NCBI RefSeq assembly: GCF_002245895.1
Contig: NZ_NPJZ01000001.1
Span: forward strand, 124,001-188,000
Length of the DNA stretch: 64,000 bases
Direction: 5' to 3'
DNA from: Rhodococcus sp. OK302
GTDB taxonomy: Bacteria; Actinomycetota; Actinomycetes; Mycobacteriales; Mycobacteriaceae
Position numbers and translations under genes: made by a program. The number at the start of each line of letters is the position of its first letter. The stretch's first letter is position 1. Below, piece by piece: positions 8,253 through 16,898 of this stretch. The notes beneath the pieces are model-generated. The model did not search any database. It was given only the letters and a program-made list of their open reading frames with translations, and was not told where the DNA came from.

Positions 8253-8756
8253 ATGAACACCGACGAACCGGTACGCAGCCGCACCTGGCGCAATCTGGTG
8301 GTCGCGCACAGCATCATCCTCGGCAAGATGGAGGCTGATCTTCGCTCCGCCACCGGACTCACCCTCGGCCAGTACGACGTGTTGCTCCGACTCCACGAAG
8401 CCCCCGGTAACTCCCTACGGATGGGTGACCTCGCCGAGCAGGTCCTGGTCACCACCAGCGGAGTCACCCGAGTCGCGGATCGCCTGACAGAAGCCGGTCT
8501 GGTCGAACGTATCCGCCCGGACAACGACCGTCGCGTCGTCACCATCTCACTCACCCCGGCCGGCAAGAAGACCCTGCGCGCCGCCTCTGACATCCATCGG
8601 CGAGGGATAGCGGAATACTTCGCCGATCTCATCGAACCGGAAGAACTCCCGGTCCTCGACAAGTTCTTCGGCCGCCTCGCGGCGCACCACACCAACACGG
8701 GAGATGCCTGCGACTTAGGTGTCCGGCAACTCCCCATCACCCCCACGAATCGATAG
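8253..8756 (+). CDS. MarR family transcriptional regulator
   Basis: A 167-residue winged-helix protein: LTLGQYDVLLRLHEAP, then the recognition helix region (VLVTTSGVTRVADRLTEAG) and the wing with DNDRRVVTISLTPAG, which is the MarR signature. It is the first gene of a four-gene plus-strand unit with a luciferase-like monooxygenase, an FMN reductase and a hemerythrin protein, which it probably controls in response to a small molecule or oxidant. Repeats upstream of its start may be its own operator. Confidence 0.93.
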   Translation: MNTDEPVRSRTWRNLVVAHSIILGKMEADLRSATGLTLGQYDVLLRLHEAPGNSLRMGDLAEQVLVTTSGVTRVADRLTEAGLVERIRPDNDRRVVTISLTPAGKKTLRAASDIHRRGIAEYFADLIEPEELPVLDKFFGRLAAHHTNTGDACDLGVRQLPITPTNR

Positions 8757-8767
8757 AGAGAAAAGAC

Positions 8768-9826
8768 ATGGCATTCGAACTCGGCATCTACCACTTCGGC
8801 GAGCTCACCCCCGATCCCACAACCGGCAAGATGATGAATCCCGGTGTCCACCTTCGCCATCTGGTGGAGCAGGCAACAGTCGCCGATCAAGTCGGACTCG
8901 ACGTCTTCGGCGTCGGCGAGCATCATCGGACAGACTTCGCAGTCTCGTCGCCCGCAGTCGTCCTGGCCGCAATGGCACAAGCCACCAACTCGATCAAGCT
9001 TTCCAGCGCCGTCACGGTCCTCAGTTCCGACGATCCGGTTCGCGTGTTCCAGCAGTTCTCCACGGTCGATCTCCTGTCGGAAGGTCGCGCCGAGATCATT
9101 GCCGGCCGAGGCTCGTACACCGAGTCATTCCCGCTGTTCGGTTACGATCTGTCCCAGTACAACGAGCTCTTTGCCGAGAAGCTCGATCTGCTTCTCAAAC
9201 TGCGTGACGAGAATCCGATCAACTGGGAAGGGAACCTCCGCCCCAGCCTGGTCGACGGTGACGTGACACCGCGCCCGGATCGCCAGATCCCCGTGTGGAT
9301 CGCCGTCGGCGGCACTCCCGCCTCGGTGGTTCGCGCCGCCAAGCTCGGGCTTCCGTTGTCGCTGGCCATCATCGGCGGTAGTTACCAGCAGTTCGAGCCC
9401 TTTGTCGACCTGTATCGCCGGGCGGCAGCCGATTTCGGCCATGACCCGAAGAACCTGAAAGTTTCGATTGCGTCGCCCGGCTTTGTCGACACCTCGAAGC
9501 AGGCTGCACTCGATACGTCGTACCCGTACTTCCAGGCCGGCTGGATGCAGAACCATCACCAGCGCGGAAACGGAGTTCCCATGCCGCGCCGGGCTTACGA
9601 AGCTCAGGCCACCACGGCCGGTGCATTCTTCCTGGGCGGTCCGCAGGAGATCATCGACAAGACGATGGCGCAGTACGAACTGTTCCATCATGACCGCATC
9701 ATGATCCAGATGGGATTCGGCAACGTCCCCCAGAAGGACATGCTGCGCGCTATCGAAATCCTCGGCACCGAAGTTGCTCCCGTCGTCCGTAAGGAAATCG
9801 AATCCCTGAAAGCATCCGAGAAGTAG
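8768..9826 (+). CDS. Luciferase-like flavin-dependent monooxygenase (CE1758-like)
   Basis: A 352-residue luciferase-like TIM-barrel enzyme (FGVGEHHRTDFAVSSP; LSSDDPVRVFQQFSTVDLLS; AGRGSYTESFPLFG). Length and layout fit the group that travels with a partner FMN reductase (TIGR04036 type, from memory). It probably oxidises an organic substrate with FMNH2 delivered by the next gene product. The start is 11 bp after the MarR gene with GAGAGAAAAG as ribosome site. No substrate can be assigned. Confidence 0.87.
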   Translation: MAFELGIYHFGELTPDPTTGKMMNPGVHLRHLVEQATVADQVGLDVFGVGEHHRTDFAVSSPAVVLAAMAQATNSIKLSSAVTVLSSDDPVRVFQQFSTVDLLSEGRAEIIAGRGSYTESFPLFGYDLSQYNELFAEKLDLLLKLRDENPINWEGNLRPSLVDGDVTPRPDRQIPVWIAVGGTPASVVRAAKLGLPLSLAIIGGSYQQFEPFVDLYRRAAADFGHDPKNLKVSIASPGFVDTSKQAALDTSYPYFQAGWMQNHHQRGNGVPMPRRAYEAQATTAGAFFLGGPQEIIDKTMAQYELFHHDRIMIQMGFGNVPQKDMLRAIEILGTEVAPVVRKEIESLKASEK

Positions 9827-9836
9827 GACTCCACTC

Positions 9837-10400
9837 ATGACCACACCACTCAAAGTTGTTGCTGTCGTAGGCAACCTGCAGAAACCGTCGAAAACTCGTG
9901 CGCTGGCCGATCTCATCGTCGACACTCTCGGCGATTCCGAGCAGATCGACGCCACCTTCATCGAAATCGTCGATCTGTTGCCAGGGCTGGCGGGAACACT
10001 CGATCGCGATCAGGTTGACACAGCCACCGCCGACGCACTGGCTGCGGTGGAAAATGCAGACATCGTCATTGCGGCATCCCCGGTTTTCCGGGGGTCGTAT
10101 CCGGGATTGTTCAAGCATTTCTTCGATCTGGTGGATCAGTACGCGCTGGCGAACACTCCGGTGATTCTTGCTGCGACCGGCGGCAGTGATCGACACGCAC
10201 TTGTTCTCGATCACGCGTTACGCCCACTGTTCGCGTTCTTCCAAGCCTGGACCGCTCCGGTCGGAATCTATCTCAGCGCAGGCGATTTCGACGGCACCAC
10301 TATTCTCAATCCCGAGGTGTTCGAGCGTATCGAGATGGCTGCCCGAGACGTCCTGCCTGTTGCGCGAATGCTGGCGGACCGCGCATCGGTACCGGCATGA
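9837..10400 (+). CDS. NADPH-dependent FMN reductase, partner of the upstream monooxygenase
   Basis: A 187-residue flavodoxin-like FMN reductase of the SsuE/MsuE type: VVGNLQKPSKTRALAD at the phosphate loop, then ASPVFRGSYPGLFKHFFDLV at the flavin/dimer site. It should supply reduced FMN to the luciferase-like enzyme encoded 10 bp upstream. AGGA lies 8 nt before the ATG. The stop overlaps the hemerythrin gene start (ATGA), so translation is coupled. Confidence 0.9.
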   Translation: MTTPLKVVAVVGNLQKPSKTRALADLIVDTLGDSEQIDATFIEIVDLLPGLAGTLDRDQVDTATADALAAVENADIVIAASPVFRGSYPGLFKHFFDLVDQYALANTPVILAATGGSDRHALVLDHALRPLFAFFQAWTAPVGIYLSAGDFDGTTILNPEVFERIEMAARDVLPVARMLADRASVPA

Positions 10401-10909
10401 AAACTCGATCGACGCCCGCCGGCCGACGCATGGTCGAGCAACTGAGACAGGTCCACGAACCACTGCGAGCCGATGTCGAGGTTCTCGAGCAGGCACTGGT
10501 ACTGCTGGCTGACGAAACAGCTGACCGCTCATCGATTCCGGACATGATTTCCGGACTCACCATCGCTGATTTTGTGTGGCAACTGCGTGTCAACTGCGAT
10601 TTCTACTGCAATACCTTGACGTTGCATCACACGATCGAGGATCAACGGATGTTCCCCGTCATGACGCGGAATTTTCCCGAGCTGGCACCGGCAGTCGAGC
10701 GGTTGCAATCCGAGCACAAGGCTGTCGGCGAGATCGTCTCGGAAGCAAAGAGAGCGTCACTGCAGTTGAGCACCGATCCGACAACTGTGGAGCGTGCCCG
10801 TACCGCCTTCACCGAACTGGCCGATCACATGCAGTCCCATCTCGATTTCGAGGAGGCAACACTGTTTCCGTACTTCCGGAAGATGGATCACGATTGGCAC
10901 TACGGCTGA
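10397..10909 (+). CDS. Hemerythrin-domain (HHE) protein
   Basis: A 170-residue four-helix bundle with the hemerythrin-type metal ligands visible: H20 (QVHEPL), H77/H78 and E81 (LHHTIED), H107 (SEHKAVGE) and H148 with E152/E153 (HLDFEEA). It probably binds a di-iron centre and senses or handles O2, NO or peroxide. Being coupled to a flavin reductase/monooxygenase pair suggests protection or oxygen supply for that system (inference). Confidence 0.87.
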   Translation: MKTRSTPAGRRMVEQLRQVHEPLRADVEVLEQALVLLADETADRSSIPDMISGLTIADFVWQLRVNCDFYCNTLTLHHTIEDQRMFPVMTRNFPELAPAVERLQSEHKAVGEIVSEAKRASLQLSTDPTTVERARTAFTELADHMQSHLDFEEATLFPYFRKMDHDWHYG

Positions 10910-10984
10910 CCTCGCAAAGGCTCAGTGAATCTTCGGGACAATCGCAGTAGCGTCGAGTAGGAACCCTCTTGTCAGGAGATCCTC

Positions 10985-11317
10985 ATGACCAGTTCGGAAC
11001 AACCTATCCAGCCTGCCATCCCCCGGAACCCCGAACGTCCACCCGTTAATGCCGGGTGGGCAGTGGCGTCTCTGCTCTTCTTCTGGCCGCTGGCCTTCGC
11101 GGCATTCACACATGCCTTCAACGTCTATCCGTTGTGGGCCGACGGCGATGTGGCGGGCTCACGCTACGCGTCGGATCGAGTGAAACGACTGGGGCAGATA
11201 TCGCTGATCATCGCCGGCGGACTGCTTCTGATCGTGTGCATTCTCTACGCGATTGCTGCAATCGTGTGGGTCGCAAACGGCAACGACCACACGATGCATT
11301 ACAGAATGCACTACTAG
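10985..11317 (+). CDS. CD225/dispanin-like small membrane protein
   Basis: A 110-residue protein with a Pro-rich N-terminus and two membrane segments, about 25-45 (WAVASLLFFWPLAFAAF) and 72-96. The pattern (hydrophobic helix, VYPLWADGDVAGSRYASDRVKRL, second helix) is that of bacterial CD225/DUF4190-like proteins. Function is unknown. CAGGAGATCC precedes the ATG by a few bases. It ends 4 bp from the convergent lipase gene. Confidence 0.75.
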   Translation: MTSSEQPIQPAIPRNPERPPVNAGWAVASLLFFWPLAFAAFTHAFNVYPLWADGDVAGSRYASDRVKRLGQISLIIAGGLLLIVCILYAIAAIVWVANGNDHTMHYRMHY

Positions 11318-11321
11318 GCGT

Positions 11322-12455
11322 CTAGCGCATCACCCGATCCGTGAACTCCATCGTCTGATCCATCGACGCCATCAACGATCGACTGTGGGAGACACCGTCG
11401 ATTTGCTGATATTCGAATTGTGTTCCGCGGACACGCAAGTCGGCAATCTGCGCCCAGGTGAGCGGAATGGGTACCGTCGTGTCGGACGTGGATTGAACGA
11501 TGCGCAGTGGCCGGTCGTATCCGTCGACGGGCACTTGCAGCATGGAACGCAGGAGGTCGTGCATGTGTGGCGTCCACAAGGATTGAGCAAACAGCGCCCC
11601 CAATTGAATGTGTTCGGCAGCAACTGCGCGGCCCAGATCGGCGGCACAGACCGTTGCAGCTTTCTCCATCCACGAAACACCGAGGGGTGAAAGGTACTGG
11701 CGAACATTCTCTTCGGACCGTTGATCGTCGATGCCGGCGAGAACGTAGAGCGCATACCCTACGAGACCGCTGATGCCGAGTTCCGGAAACAGCGGGCCAC
11801 CGAGCGGGAAGAGCCCTTCCATGTGGGTGGGCCCGGCAACAACAACAGTTCCACGGAAGTCCAATTCCGGTGCGCGAGAGCTTGCTTCGTGACCGGCGAA
11901 GTACGCCGCGTGTCCTCCTTGCGAGAGACCCGCCACCATCCAGCGGTCGTCGAGGACGTCTCCGTACACCTCATGCGCGGCTCGAACAATGTCGACCGCA
12001 TTGGCGCCCGCGGCGTGACCGTCGAGATACGCAAGAGTTCCTTCCGTGCCCATACCGGAGTAATCGGTTGCTACCACCGCGTAGCCCGCGGCCAGCCATC
12101 GTTCGATGGGTTCGCGTTCCACCACATCGAAACCCGTTGCCGAGGGCGCGCAGGGATCTGCGATGCCTACTGTTCCGTGTGCGTACGAGATCACCGGCCA
12201 ACCGTCCGGCGGCGGGGTCCCTTCGGGAAGAAATATCGAACCTGACGAGATCCCGGGGTGATCCGCTGTCCGCAGCGTTCGGTAGACAACCCGTTCCGAG
12301 ACGGCGGCTCCGGCCGGTAGGACGCTCGCTTCGAGAGGCGCGCGCGAGATGACCGATCCGGCAATCGGCTCATCTGCGGTGGCAACTCCCAGGTTGACCA
12401 ACAACATCGTGCACACGACGGCCAAACCTCCGGCCACCCGCCTGGAACGGACCAT
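11322..12455 (-). CDS. Secreted lipase/esterase, alpha/beta hydrolase (LIP family)
   Basis: A 377-residue exported hydrolase. Residues 1-27 form a signal peptide (RSRR, hydrophobic core, VATA-DE cleavage). The nucleophile is S178 in GLSQGGHA; D of STSDTTVP and H of GVSHS complete the likely triad. The family is the secretory lipase group seen in actinomycetes, which hydrolyses acylglycerols or esters outside the cell. GAGGAG lies upstream of the ATG. It is divergent from a Baeyer-Villiger-type monooxygenase across a perfect inverted repeat. Confidence 0.88.
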   Translation of the reverse strand: MVRSRRVAGGLAVVCTMLLVNLGVATADEPIAGSVISRAPLEASVLPAGAAVSERVVYRTLRTADHPGISSGSIFLPEGTPPPDGWPVISYAHGTVGIADPCAPSATGFDVVEREPIERWLAAGYAVVATDYSGMGTEGTLAYLDGHAAGANAVDIVRAAHEVYGDVLDDRWMVAGLSQGGHAAYFAGHEASSRAPELDFRGTVVVAGPTHMEGLFPLGGPLFPELGISGLVGYALYVLAGIDDQRSEENVRQYLSPLGVSWMEKAATVCAADLGRAVAAEHIQLGALFAQSLWTPHMHDLLRSMLQVPVDGYDRPLRIVQSTSDTTVPIPLTWAQIADLRVRGTQFEYQQIDGVSHSRSLMASMDQTMEFTDRVMR

Positions 12456-12553
12456 ATTGATTTCTCCTCGACGTGTCGCCGCCCGTACGAACCTCCATCA
12501 TCGACCAACCGTCGGCTGAAAATTCCGGTTTTGCTCGGATAATTCCGATCTCG

Positions 12554-12578
12554 CACTACTGAGCGTCACTCAGTAGTG
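12554..12578. promoter_or_regulatory. Perfect 10-bp inverted repeat, probable operator
   Basis: CACTACTGAG (12554-12563) and its exact complement (12569-12578) flank a 5-bp spacer, about 57 bp before the monooxygenase start and 98 bp from the lipase start. The symmetry suits a dimeric TetR-type regulator; no regulator gene is adjacent. Confidence 0.55.
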
Positions 12579-12634
12579 TGGGTTTCAACCACCCTTCGGC
12601 CAATGACGGCGCACTCGATACGGAGTCCGAACAG

Positions 12635-14131
12635 ATGAGCATCGAACACCTCGACGTAGTGATTGTCGGCGCCGGACTGTCCGGCATCGGTGCGGCGTAT
12701 CGCCTCCAGACCGAGCTTCCCGGAAAGTCTTACACAATCCTCGAAGCCCGCTCGAACAGCGGTGGAACCTGGGATCTGTTCAAGTACCCCGGCATTCGCT
12801 CGGACTCCGACATGTTCACTCTCGGCTATCCGTTCCGTCCGTGGACGGACGCCAAGGCAATTGCCGACGGCCCGTCCATCCTTCGTTACGTCCGCGACAC
12901 CGCTCGCGAGAACGGCATCGATCAAAAAATTCGGTACAACCAGAAGGTGGTAGCGGCATCGTGGTCGTCCGAGACCGCTACCTGGACGGCCACCATCGCC
13001 AGCGGCGATCGTATTCACGTTCTGACCTGCAATTTTCTGTATCTCTGCAGTGGGTACTACAGCTATGACGCGGGCTACACACCAGATTTCCCCGGACTCG
13101 AGACGTTTGGCGGGACGGTGGTACATCCGCAGTTCTGGCCGGAGGATCTCGATTACGCCGACAAGAAGGTTGTTGTCATCGGAAGTGGCGCTACCGCAGT
13201 CACTTTGGTTCCGACGATGTCGCGCACAGCCGAGCACGTCACGATGCTGCAGCGGTCCCCGTCGTACATCCTGTCTCTTCCGTCGAGCGACAAGATTGCT
13301 GATTCCGTCCGCAAGATCTTGCCGGACAAGCTGGCACACAGCATAGTTCGATGGAAAAGTGTTCTGATCAATCTCGGGTTCTACCAACTGTGTCGACGCA
13401 GCCCGGCGCGGGCCAAAAAGATCCTCAGGTTGGCAGCCAAGAGACAACTGCCCCAAGATGTTCCGCTCGATCCACATTTCACGCCGACGTACGATCCGTG
13501 GGATCAGCGCCTGTGCGTCGTCCCCGACGGGGATCTGTTCAAGGCCCTTCGCTCCGGCAAGGCGTCCATTGAGACGGATACCATCGACACCTTCACCGAG
13601 ACCGGCATCAGACTCTCGTCGGGTACCGAACTGGAAGCCGACATCATCGTCACCGCAACAGGTTTGAAGATGGAAGCCTGCGGCGGCATGACCATCGAGG
13701 TGGATGGCGAGGCAGTGACGCTGGGCGAGCGATACGTGTACAAGGGCATGATGATCAGTGGAGTTCCGAACTTTGCCCTGTGCGTCGGATATACCAACGC
13801 ATCGTGGACTTTGCGCGCAGATCTGACGTCGATGTACGTGTGCCGGTTACTTTCCGAGATGGAGAAGCGCGGTCACACGACGTGCGTTCCCCAGGTGAAT
13901 GAAGACATGGATCAGCGGCCCATTCTCGATCTTGCGTCCGGATACGTGATGCGCGCCGTCGAACAGTTTCCGAAGCAAGGTTCGAAGTCGCCGTGGAACA
14001 TGCGTCAGAACTACATTCTGGACCGACTTCACTCCACCCTGGGGAACCTGGAAGACCACATGGAGTTCTCGGGTCCGGCATCTCTCACCCCCGCATCCGT
14101 CGGCAAACCGTCCGGTAGGGTTACCAGATAA
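12635..14131 (+). CDS. Flavin-containing monooxygenase, Baeyer-Villiger type (EthA-like)
   Basis: A 498-residue flavoprotein with an N-terminal FAD dinucleotide fold (VGAGLSGIGAA, 11-21), a second NADPH fold (GSGATA, 183-188) and the Baeyer-Villiger fingerprint FGGTVVHPQFWP at 158-169 (FxGxxxHxxxW). The segment FKYPGIRSDSDMFTLGYPF is typical of the EthA branch. It should insert oxygen into ketones or oxidise thioethers using NADPH and O2. The ATG at 12635 (GGAG 9 nt upstream) begins the family N-terminus; a GTG 19 codons earlier overlaps the operator repeat. Confidence 0.9.
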   Translation: MSIEHLDVVIVGAGLSGIGAAYRLQTELPGKSYTILEARSNSGGTWDLFKYPGIRSDSDMFTLGYPFRPWTDAKAIADGPSILRYVRDTARENGIDQKIRYNQKVVAASWSSETATWTATIASGDRIHVLTCNFLYLCSGYYSYDAGYTPDFPGLETFGGTVVHPQFWPEDLDYADKKVVVIGSGATAVTLVPTMSRTAEHVTMLQRSPSYILSLPSSDKIADSVRKILPDKLAHSIVRWKSVLINLGFYQLCRRSPARAKKILRLAAKRQLPQDVPLDPHFTPTYDPWDQRLCVVPDGDLFKALRSGKASIETDTIDTFTETGIRLSSGTELEADIIVTATGLKMEACGGMTIEVDGEAVTLGERYVYKGMMISGVPNFALCVGYTNASWTLRADLTSMYVCRLLSEMEKRGHTTCVPQVNEDMDQRPILDLASGYVMRAVEQFPKQGSKSPWNMRQNYILDRLHSTLGNLEDHMEFSGPASLTPASVGKPSGRVTR

Positions 14132-14154
14132 TTCCACGGCTGGGGGGCATTGAA

Positions 14155-14826
14155 ATGAAGGTTGTTATTTTCGGGGCGACGGGAATGGTGGGCAACAGCG
14201 TTCTGCGCGAATGCCTGGATGATCCACGAATCGACACTGTTGTCACCGTCGGCCGCAACGCGTCCATCACTACCGACGCGAAGGTCATCGACGTCGTTCA
14301 TCGCGATCTGCTCAATCTGACGGCAGTCGAAGCAGATCTGGCTGGATCCGACGCCTGCTTCTTCTGCCTCGGTGCGTCCTCCGCGGGAATGGACGAACCT
14401 GATTACACCAGGGTCACTCGTGACATCACGCTCTCGGCCGCAACAACGCTCTCACGCTTGAATGCCCAGACGGTGTTCGTCTACGTGTCCGGCGAGAGCG
14501 CCGACTCCACCGAGACCAGCCGGACAATGTGGAAACGGGTACGCGGCGGAGTCGAGAATGCACTGCTCGCACTCCCCCTCAACGTCTACATCTTCAGACC
14601 GGGATTCATCCGTCCACGCCCGGGATCACCGTCAAAAACCTGGTGGTACAAAGCGTTCTACACAATCTCGGTACCGCTCTATCCGCTGTTGAAAAGGATG
14701 CTGCCGGGCAGTGTCACCACCAGCGAGAACATCGGAAAAGCCATGATCGCCCTCGCTGTGAACACCCCGGATCTTCCCGATCGTGTTCTACACAGCGACA
14801 GGATCAACGCACTCGCGTCGGCCTGA
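14155..14826 (+). CDS. NAD(P)H-binding protein, atypical SDR (NmrA/HTATIP2-like)
   Basis: A 223-residue Rossmann protein starting with the nucleotide site VIFGATGMVG. It lacks the classical Tyr-x-x-x-Lys of SDRs, having instead VYVSGESAD and a later FRPGFIRPR, so it belongs to the extended/atypical SDR group. Its activity is unknown. It follows the monooxygenase by 23 bp and may be cotranscribed. Its 3' end overlaps the convergent permease gene by 23 bp. Confidence 0.8.
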   Translation: MKVVIFGATGMVGNSVLRECLDDPRIDTVVTVGRNASITTDAKVIDVVHRDLLNLTAVEADLAGSDACFFCLGASSAGMDEPDYTRVTRDITLSAATTLSRLNAQTVFVYVSGESADSTETSRTMWKRVRGGVENALLALPLNVYIFRPGFIRPRPGSPSKTWWYKAFYTISVPLYPLLKRMLPGSVTTSENIGKAMIALAVNTPDLPDRVLHSDRINALASA

Positions 14827-15574
14827 CAGCCCGGTTTCGATAGACAAATCCCCGCGCCACCAATTCCAACGCCACTGCCACCGAGCAGGTTTGAGCCAGC
14901 AGCAATCCTGCCAACACGAGGATTTGGACGGCGCCGGCTTGCACTGCCGAACCCGTGGCAAGCAGTACACCGACAAACGCACCGGGCAATGTCACGAGGC
15001 CAACGGTTCGGGTTTGGTCCAGCCCGGGCAGCAAGGCGTCGGCACCCGCGGTGCGAGCCACTTCCCATCGCGCATCCCGCTGCGAGAAGCCAAGGCTGAG
15101 AGCGGCTTCCACTTCTCCGTATCGTCCGTCGATGGCGTCGAGACCACGCTTGGCAGCCAACGACGTTGCCGTCATGGCACCGCCCATCACGATTCCACCG
15201 ATCGGCACCAGCGCCACGCCTTCGAGGGGCACGACCCCGGAAACCAGCATCAGGGGAAGCACAACACCGACTCCCGACGCCACCGCAACGCTCAACCATG
15301 CACCGGAGATTCCGGCCAGGGATCGTCGTGCCGCGGTATATGATGCTGCACCGAACATTCCGATGAGAACGAGCACCGCCGACCAGATGTGCGCGAGGGC
15401 CGCAGCCAGGATCACGGAGATCGCTGCGAGCTGCAATGCTCCGCGCACCACCGCGCCGGGAACGGCGCGGACGCTACCGAGGTGAGTGAAGCGATAGATC
15501 ACGGCCGCCAGTACGGCCATTGCGAGACAGAGCAGTCCCAACCGGATTCCGGAGTCGGCTATCGAAATGCTCAT
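14804..15574 (-). CDS. FetB-like ABC-type permease (UPF0014)
   Basis: A 256-residue membrane protein with about seven helices. The conserved stretch PIGGIVMGGAMTATSLAAKR and the EAALSLGFSQRDA...TLPGAFVGVLL region identify the UPF0014/FetB family, whose E. coli member works with the ATPase FetA in iron homeostasis. No ATPase gene is adjacent here, so the partner must be encoded elsewhere or the protein acts alone. GtrA follows upstream on the same strand. Confidence 0.82.
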   Translation of the reverse strand: MSISIADSGIRLGLLCLAMAVLAAVIYRFTHLGSVRAVPGAVVRGALQLAAISVILAAALAHIWSAVLVLIGMFGAASYTAARRSLAGISGAWLSVAVASGVGVVLPLMLVSGVVPLEGVALVPIGGIVMGGAMTATSLAAKRGLDAIDGRYGEVEAALSLGFSQRDARWEVARTAGADALLPGLDQTRTVGLVTLPGAFVGVLLATGSAVQAGAVQILVLAGLLLAQTCSVAVALELVARGFVYRNRAVRPTRVR

Positions 15575-15610
15575 GGGTCTCAGTGTTCCCCACGTCGCGA
15601 GCGAGTTCGG

Positions 15611-16090
15611 TCAGAACACCCAACCGCGAAGGGCAACAAAGCGCAGGCCTCCGACGAGGGCGCTCACACCGATCACGAATCCGGCCTGCAGAACACCCGA
15701 GACCCCGGGGAGAAGGAAACCCAACGCGCTGATGGCCGCCGAACTGGCCGCCAATCCGATCAGCGCAAGTCCGCCGCCTTCCCACTGTGCGGTGAACCAG
15801 TGGACGCGATCAGCGGCGTGGAAGGTGAGCCGGCGGTGAAGTTCGTTGGCCAGGATGGTGCTGAGCACTGCGCCGACAGCATTTGCGAGAAGGACACCGT
15901 CGCCGTGAAGCGCAAGGAAGGCACCGAAGTAGAGGATGTTGCTGATTCCGCCGACAAGAGCGAACCGAATGAGCTGAACGAATGCGCGATCACCGGTGAG
16001 GAGTCCCGTCAATTTCGCCGAGATGCCACCCTTTTGCCTACCTACCACCGAGGTCGGATTGCTCCCGACCCAGATGTCAGACGTGCTCAT
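15611..16090 (-). CDS. GtrA family membrane protein
   Basis: A 159-residue protein with four predicted membrane helices and the GtrA start signature (FVQLIRFALVGGISNILYFG). GtrA proteins are thought to flip or assist transfer of lipid-linked sugars for cell-envelope polysaccharides. It is the promoter-proximal gene on the minus strand, divergent from a TetR gene whose operators lie in the shared intergenic region. Confidence 0.88.
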   Translation of the reverse strand: MSTSDIWVGSNPTSVVGRQKGGISAKLTGLLTGDRAFVQLIRFALVGGISNILYFGAFLALHGDGVLLANAVGAVLSTILANELHRRLTFHAADRVHWFTAQWEGGGLALIGLAASSAAISALGFLLPGVSGVLQAGFVIGVSALVGGLRFVALRGWVF

Positions 16091-16115
16091 ATGTAGCTTC
16101 TCTCGTGAAATTAAT

Positions 16116-16132
16116 CGGAACCATACGTTCCG
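16116..16132. promoter_or_regulatory. TetR operator, copy 1
   Basis: CGGAAC (16116-16121) and GTTCCG (16127-16132) form a perfect inverted repeat with a 5-bp spacer, followed by CTTAG. A related copy lies 36 bp further on; together they flank the promoter of the TetR gene. Confidence 0.6.
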
Positions 16133-16150
16133 CTTAGCAATATAGCACTA

Positions 16151-16169
16151 GCGGAACCGAGCATTCCGC
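16151..16169. promoter_or_regulatory. TetR operator, copy 2
   Basis: GCGGAA (16151-16156) and TTCCGC (16164-16169) form a perfect inverted repeat with a 7-bp spacer, again followed by TTAG. It sits just before the apparent -10 element TAGACT (16179-16184), a position that would block transcription of the TetR gene. Confidence 0.6.
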
Positions 16170-16190
16170 TTAGTGTCGTAGACTGTGAGG

Positions 16191-16898
16191 ATGCCGACAA
16201 CACACCCCGACGCGCCTGGTGCGGGAATCTCGGCCGACTGCACGCCACCGCGCCTGCGCGCCGACGCAAAAGCCAACCTCGAGCGCATCCTCCACTCCGC
16301 TCGAGCAGTCTTCGGCGCCCAAGGCCTCGACGCCACCCTGGCCGACGTCGCGCGCCATGCCGGCGTGGGAGTCGGAACTGTCTACCGACGGTTCGCCAGC
16401 AAAGACGAACTGATCCAGGCTCTCTTCGACACCCGCTGCGCCGAGATCGAATCCCTCGCGACCATCTCCCTCGAGGCGCCCGACGCTTGGGCCGGCCTCG
16501 TCCACTATCTCGAAGAAATTTCACTGCGCATGTCCGACAACCGCGGTTTCGGCGACCTCCTCATGGACAGCCGCTTCGAGTCCGACGCGTTTTCCAAGGC
16601 CCGCGCGAGCATCACTCGCAGCACCGCCGCCCTCGTCAATCGCGCCAAGGAGCAGGGAACGCTGCGCAGCGACTTCGAGATCAATGACGTCCCTCTCCTG
16701 ATGCAGACAATCAAGATGGCGCAGAACTTCGGCGGCGACGAAGCCCCTCAGGCGTACCGACGAGTGCTCGGGTTCATGATCGACGGACTGTGCAGCTCAC
16801 GGTCCGCGCCCCGCGAGCTTCCGGTTCCTGCGCTCAGTACCGATCAACTCGACCATGTCCTGCATCGCTGCCGATCAGCTTCCGACGGCGGCTGCTGA
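16191..16898 (+). CDS. TetR family transcriptional regulator
   Basis: A 235-residue TetR regulator with HTH at about 43-65 (LADVARHAGVGVGTVYRRF) and a C-terminal SBP-like domain. It resembles the TetR at 19131 in the HTH and in having two operators upstream. TAGACT ends 6 nt before the ATG at 16191, which suggests a leaderless transcript; a GTG two codons earlier is the alternative start. It is divergent from gtrA and probably represses itself and gtrA/fetB-like genes. Confidence 0.9.
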   Translation: MPTTHPDAPGAGISADCTPPRLRADAKANLERILHSARAVFGAQGLDATLADVARHAGVGVGTVYRRFASKDELIQALFDTRCAEIESLATISLEAPDAWAGLVHYLEEISLRMSDNRGFGDLLMDSRFESDAFSKARASITRSTAALVNRAKEQGTLRSDFEINDVPLLMQTIKMAQNFGGDEAPQAYRRVLGFMIDGLCSSRSAPRELPVPALSTDQLDHVLHRCRSASDGGC

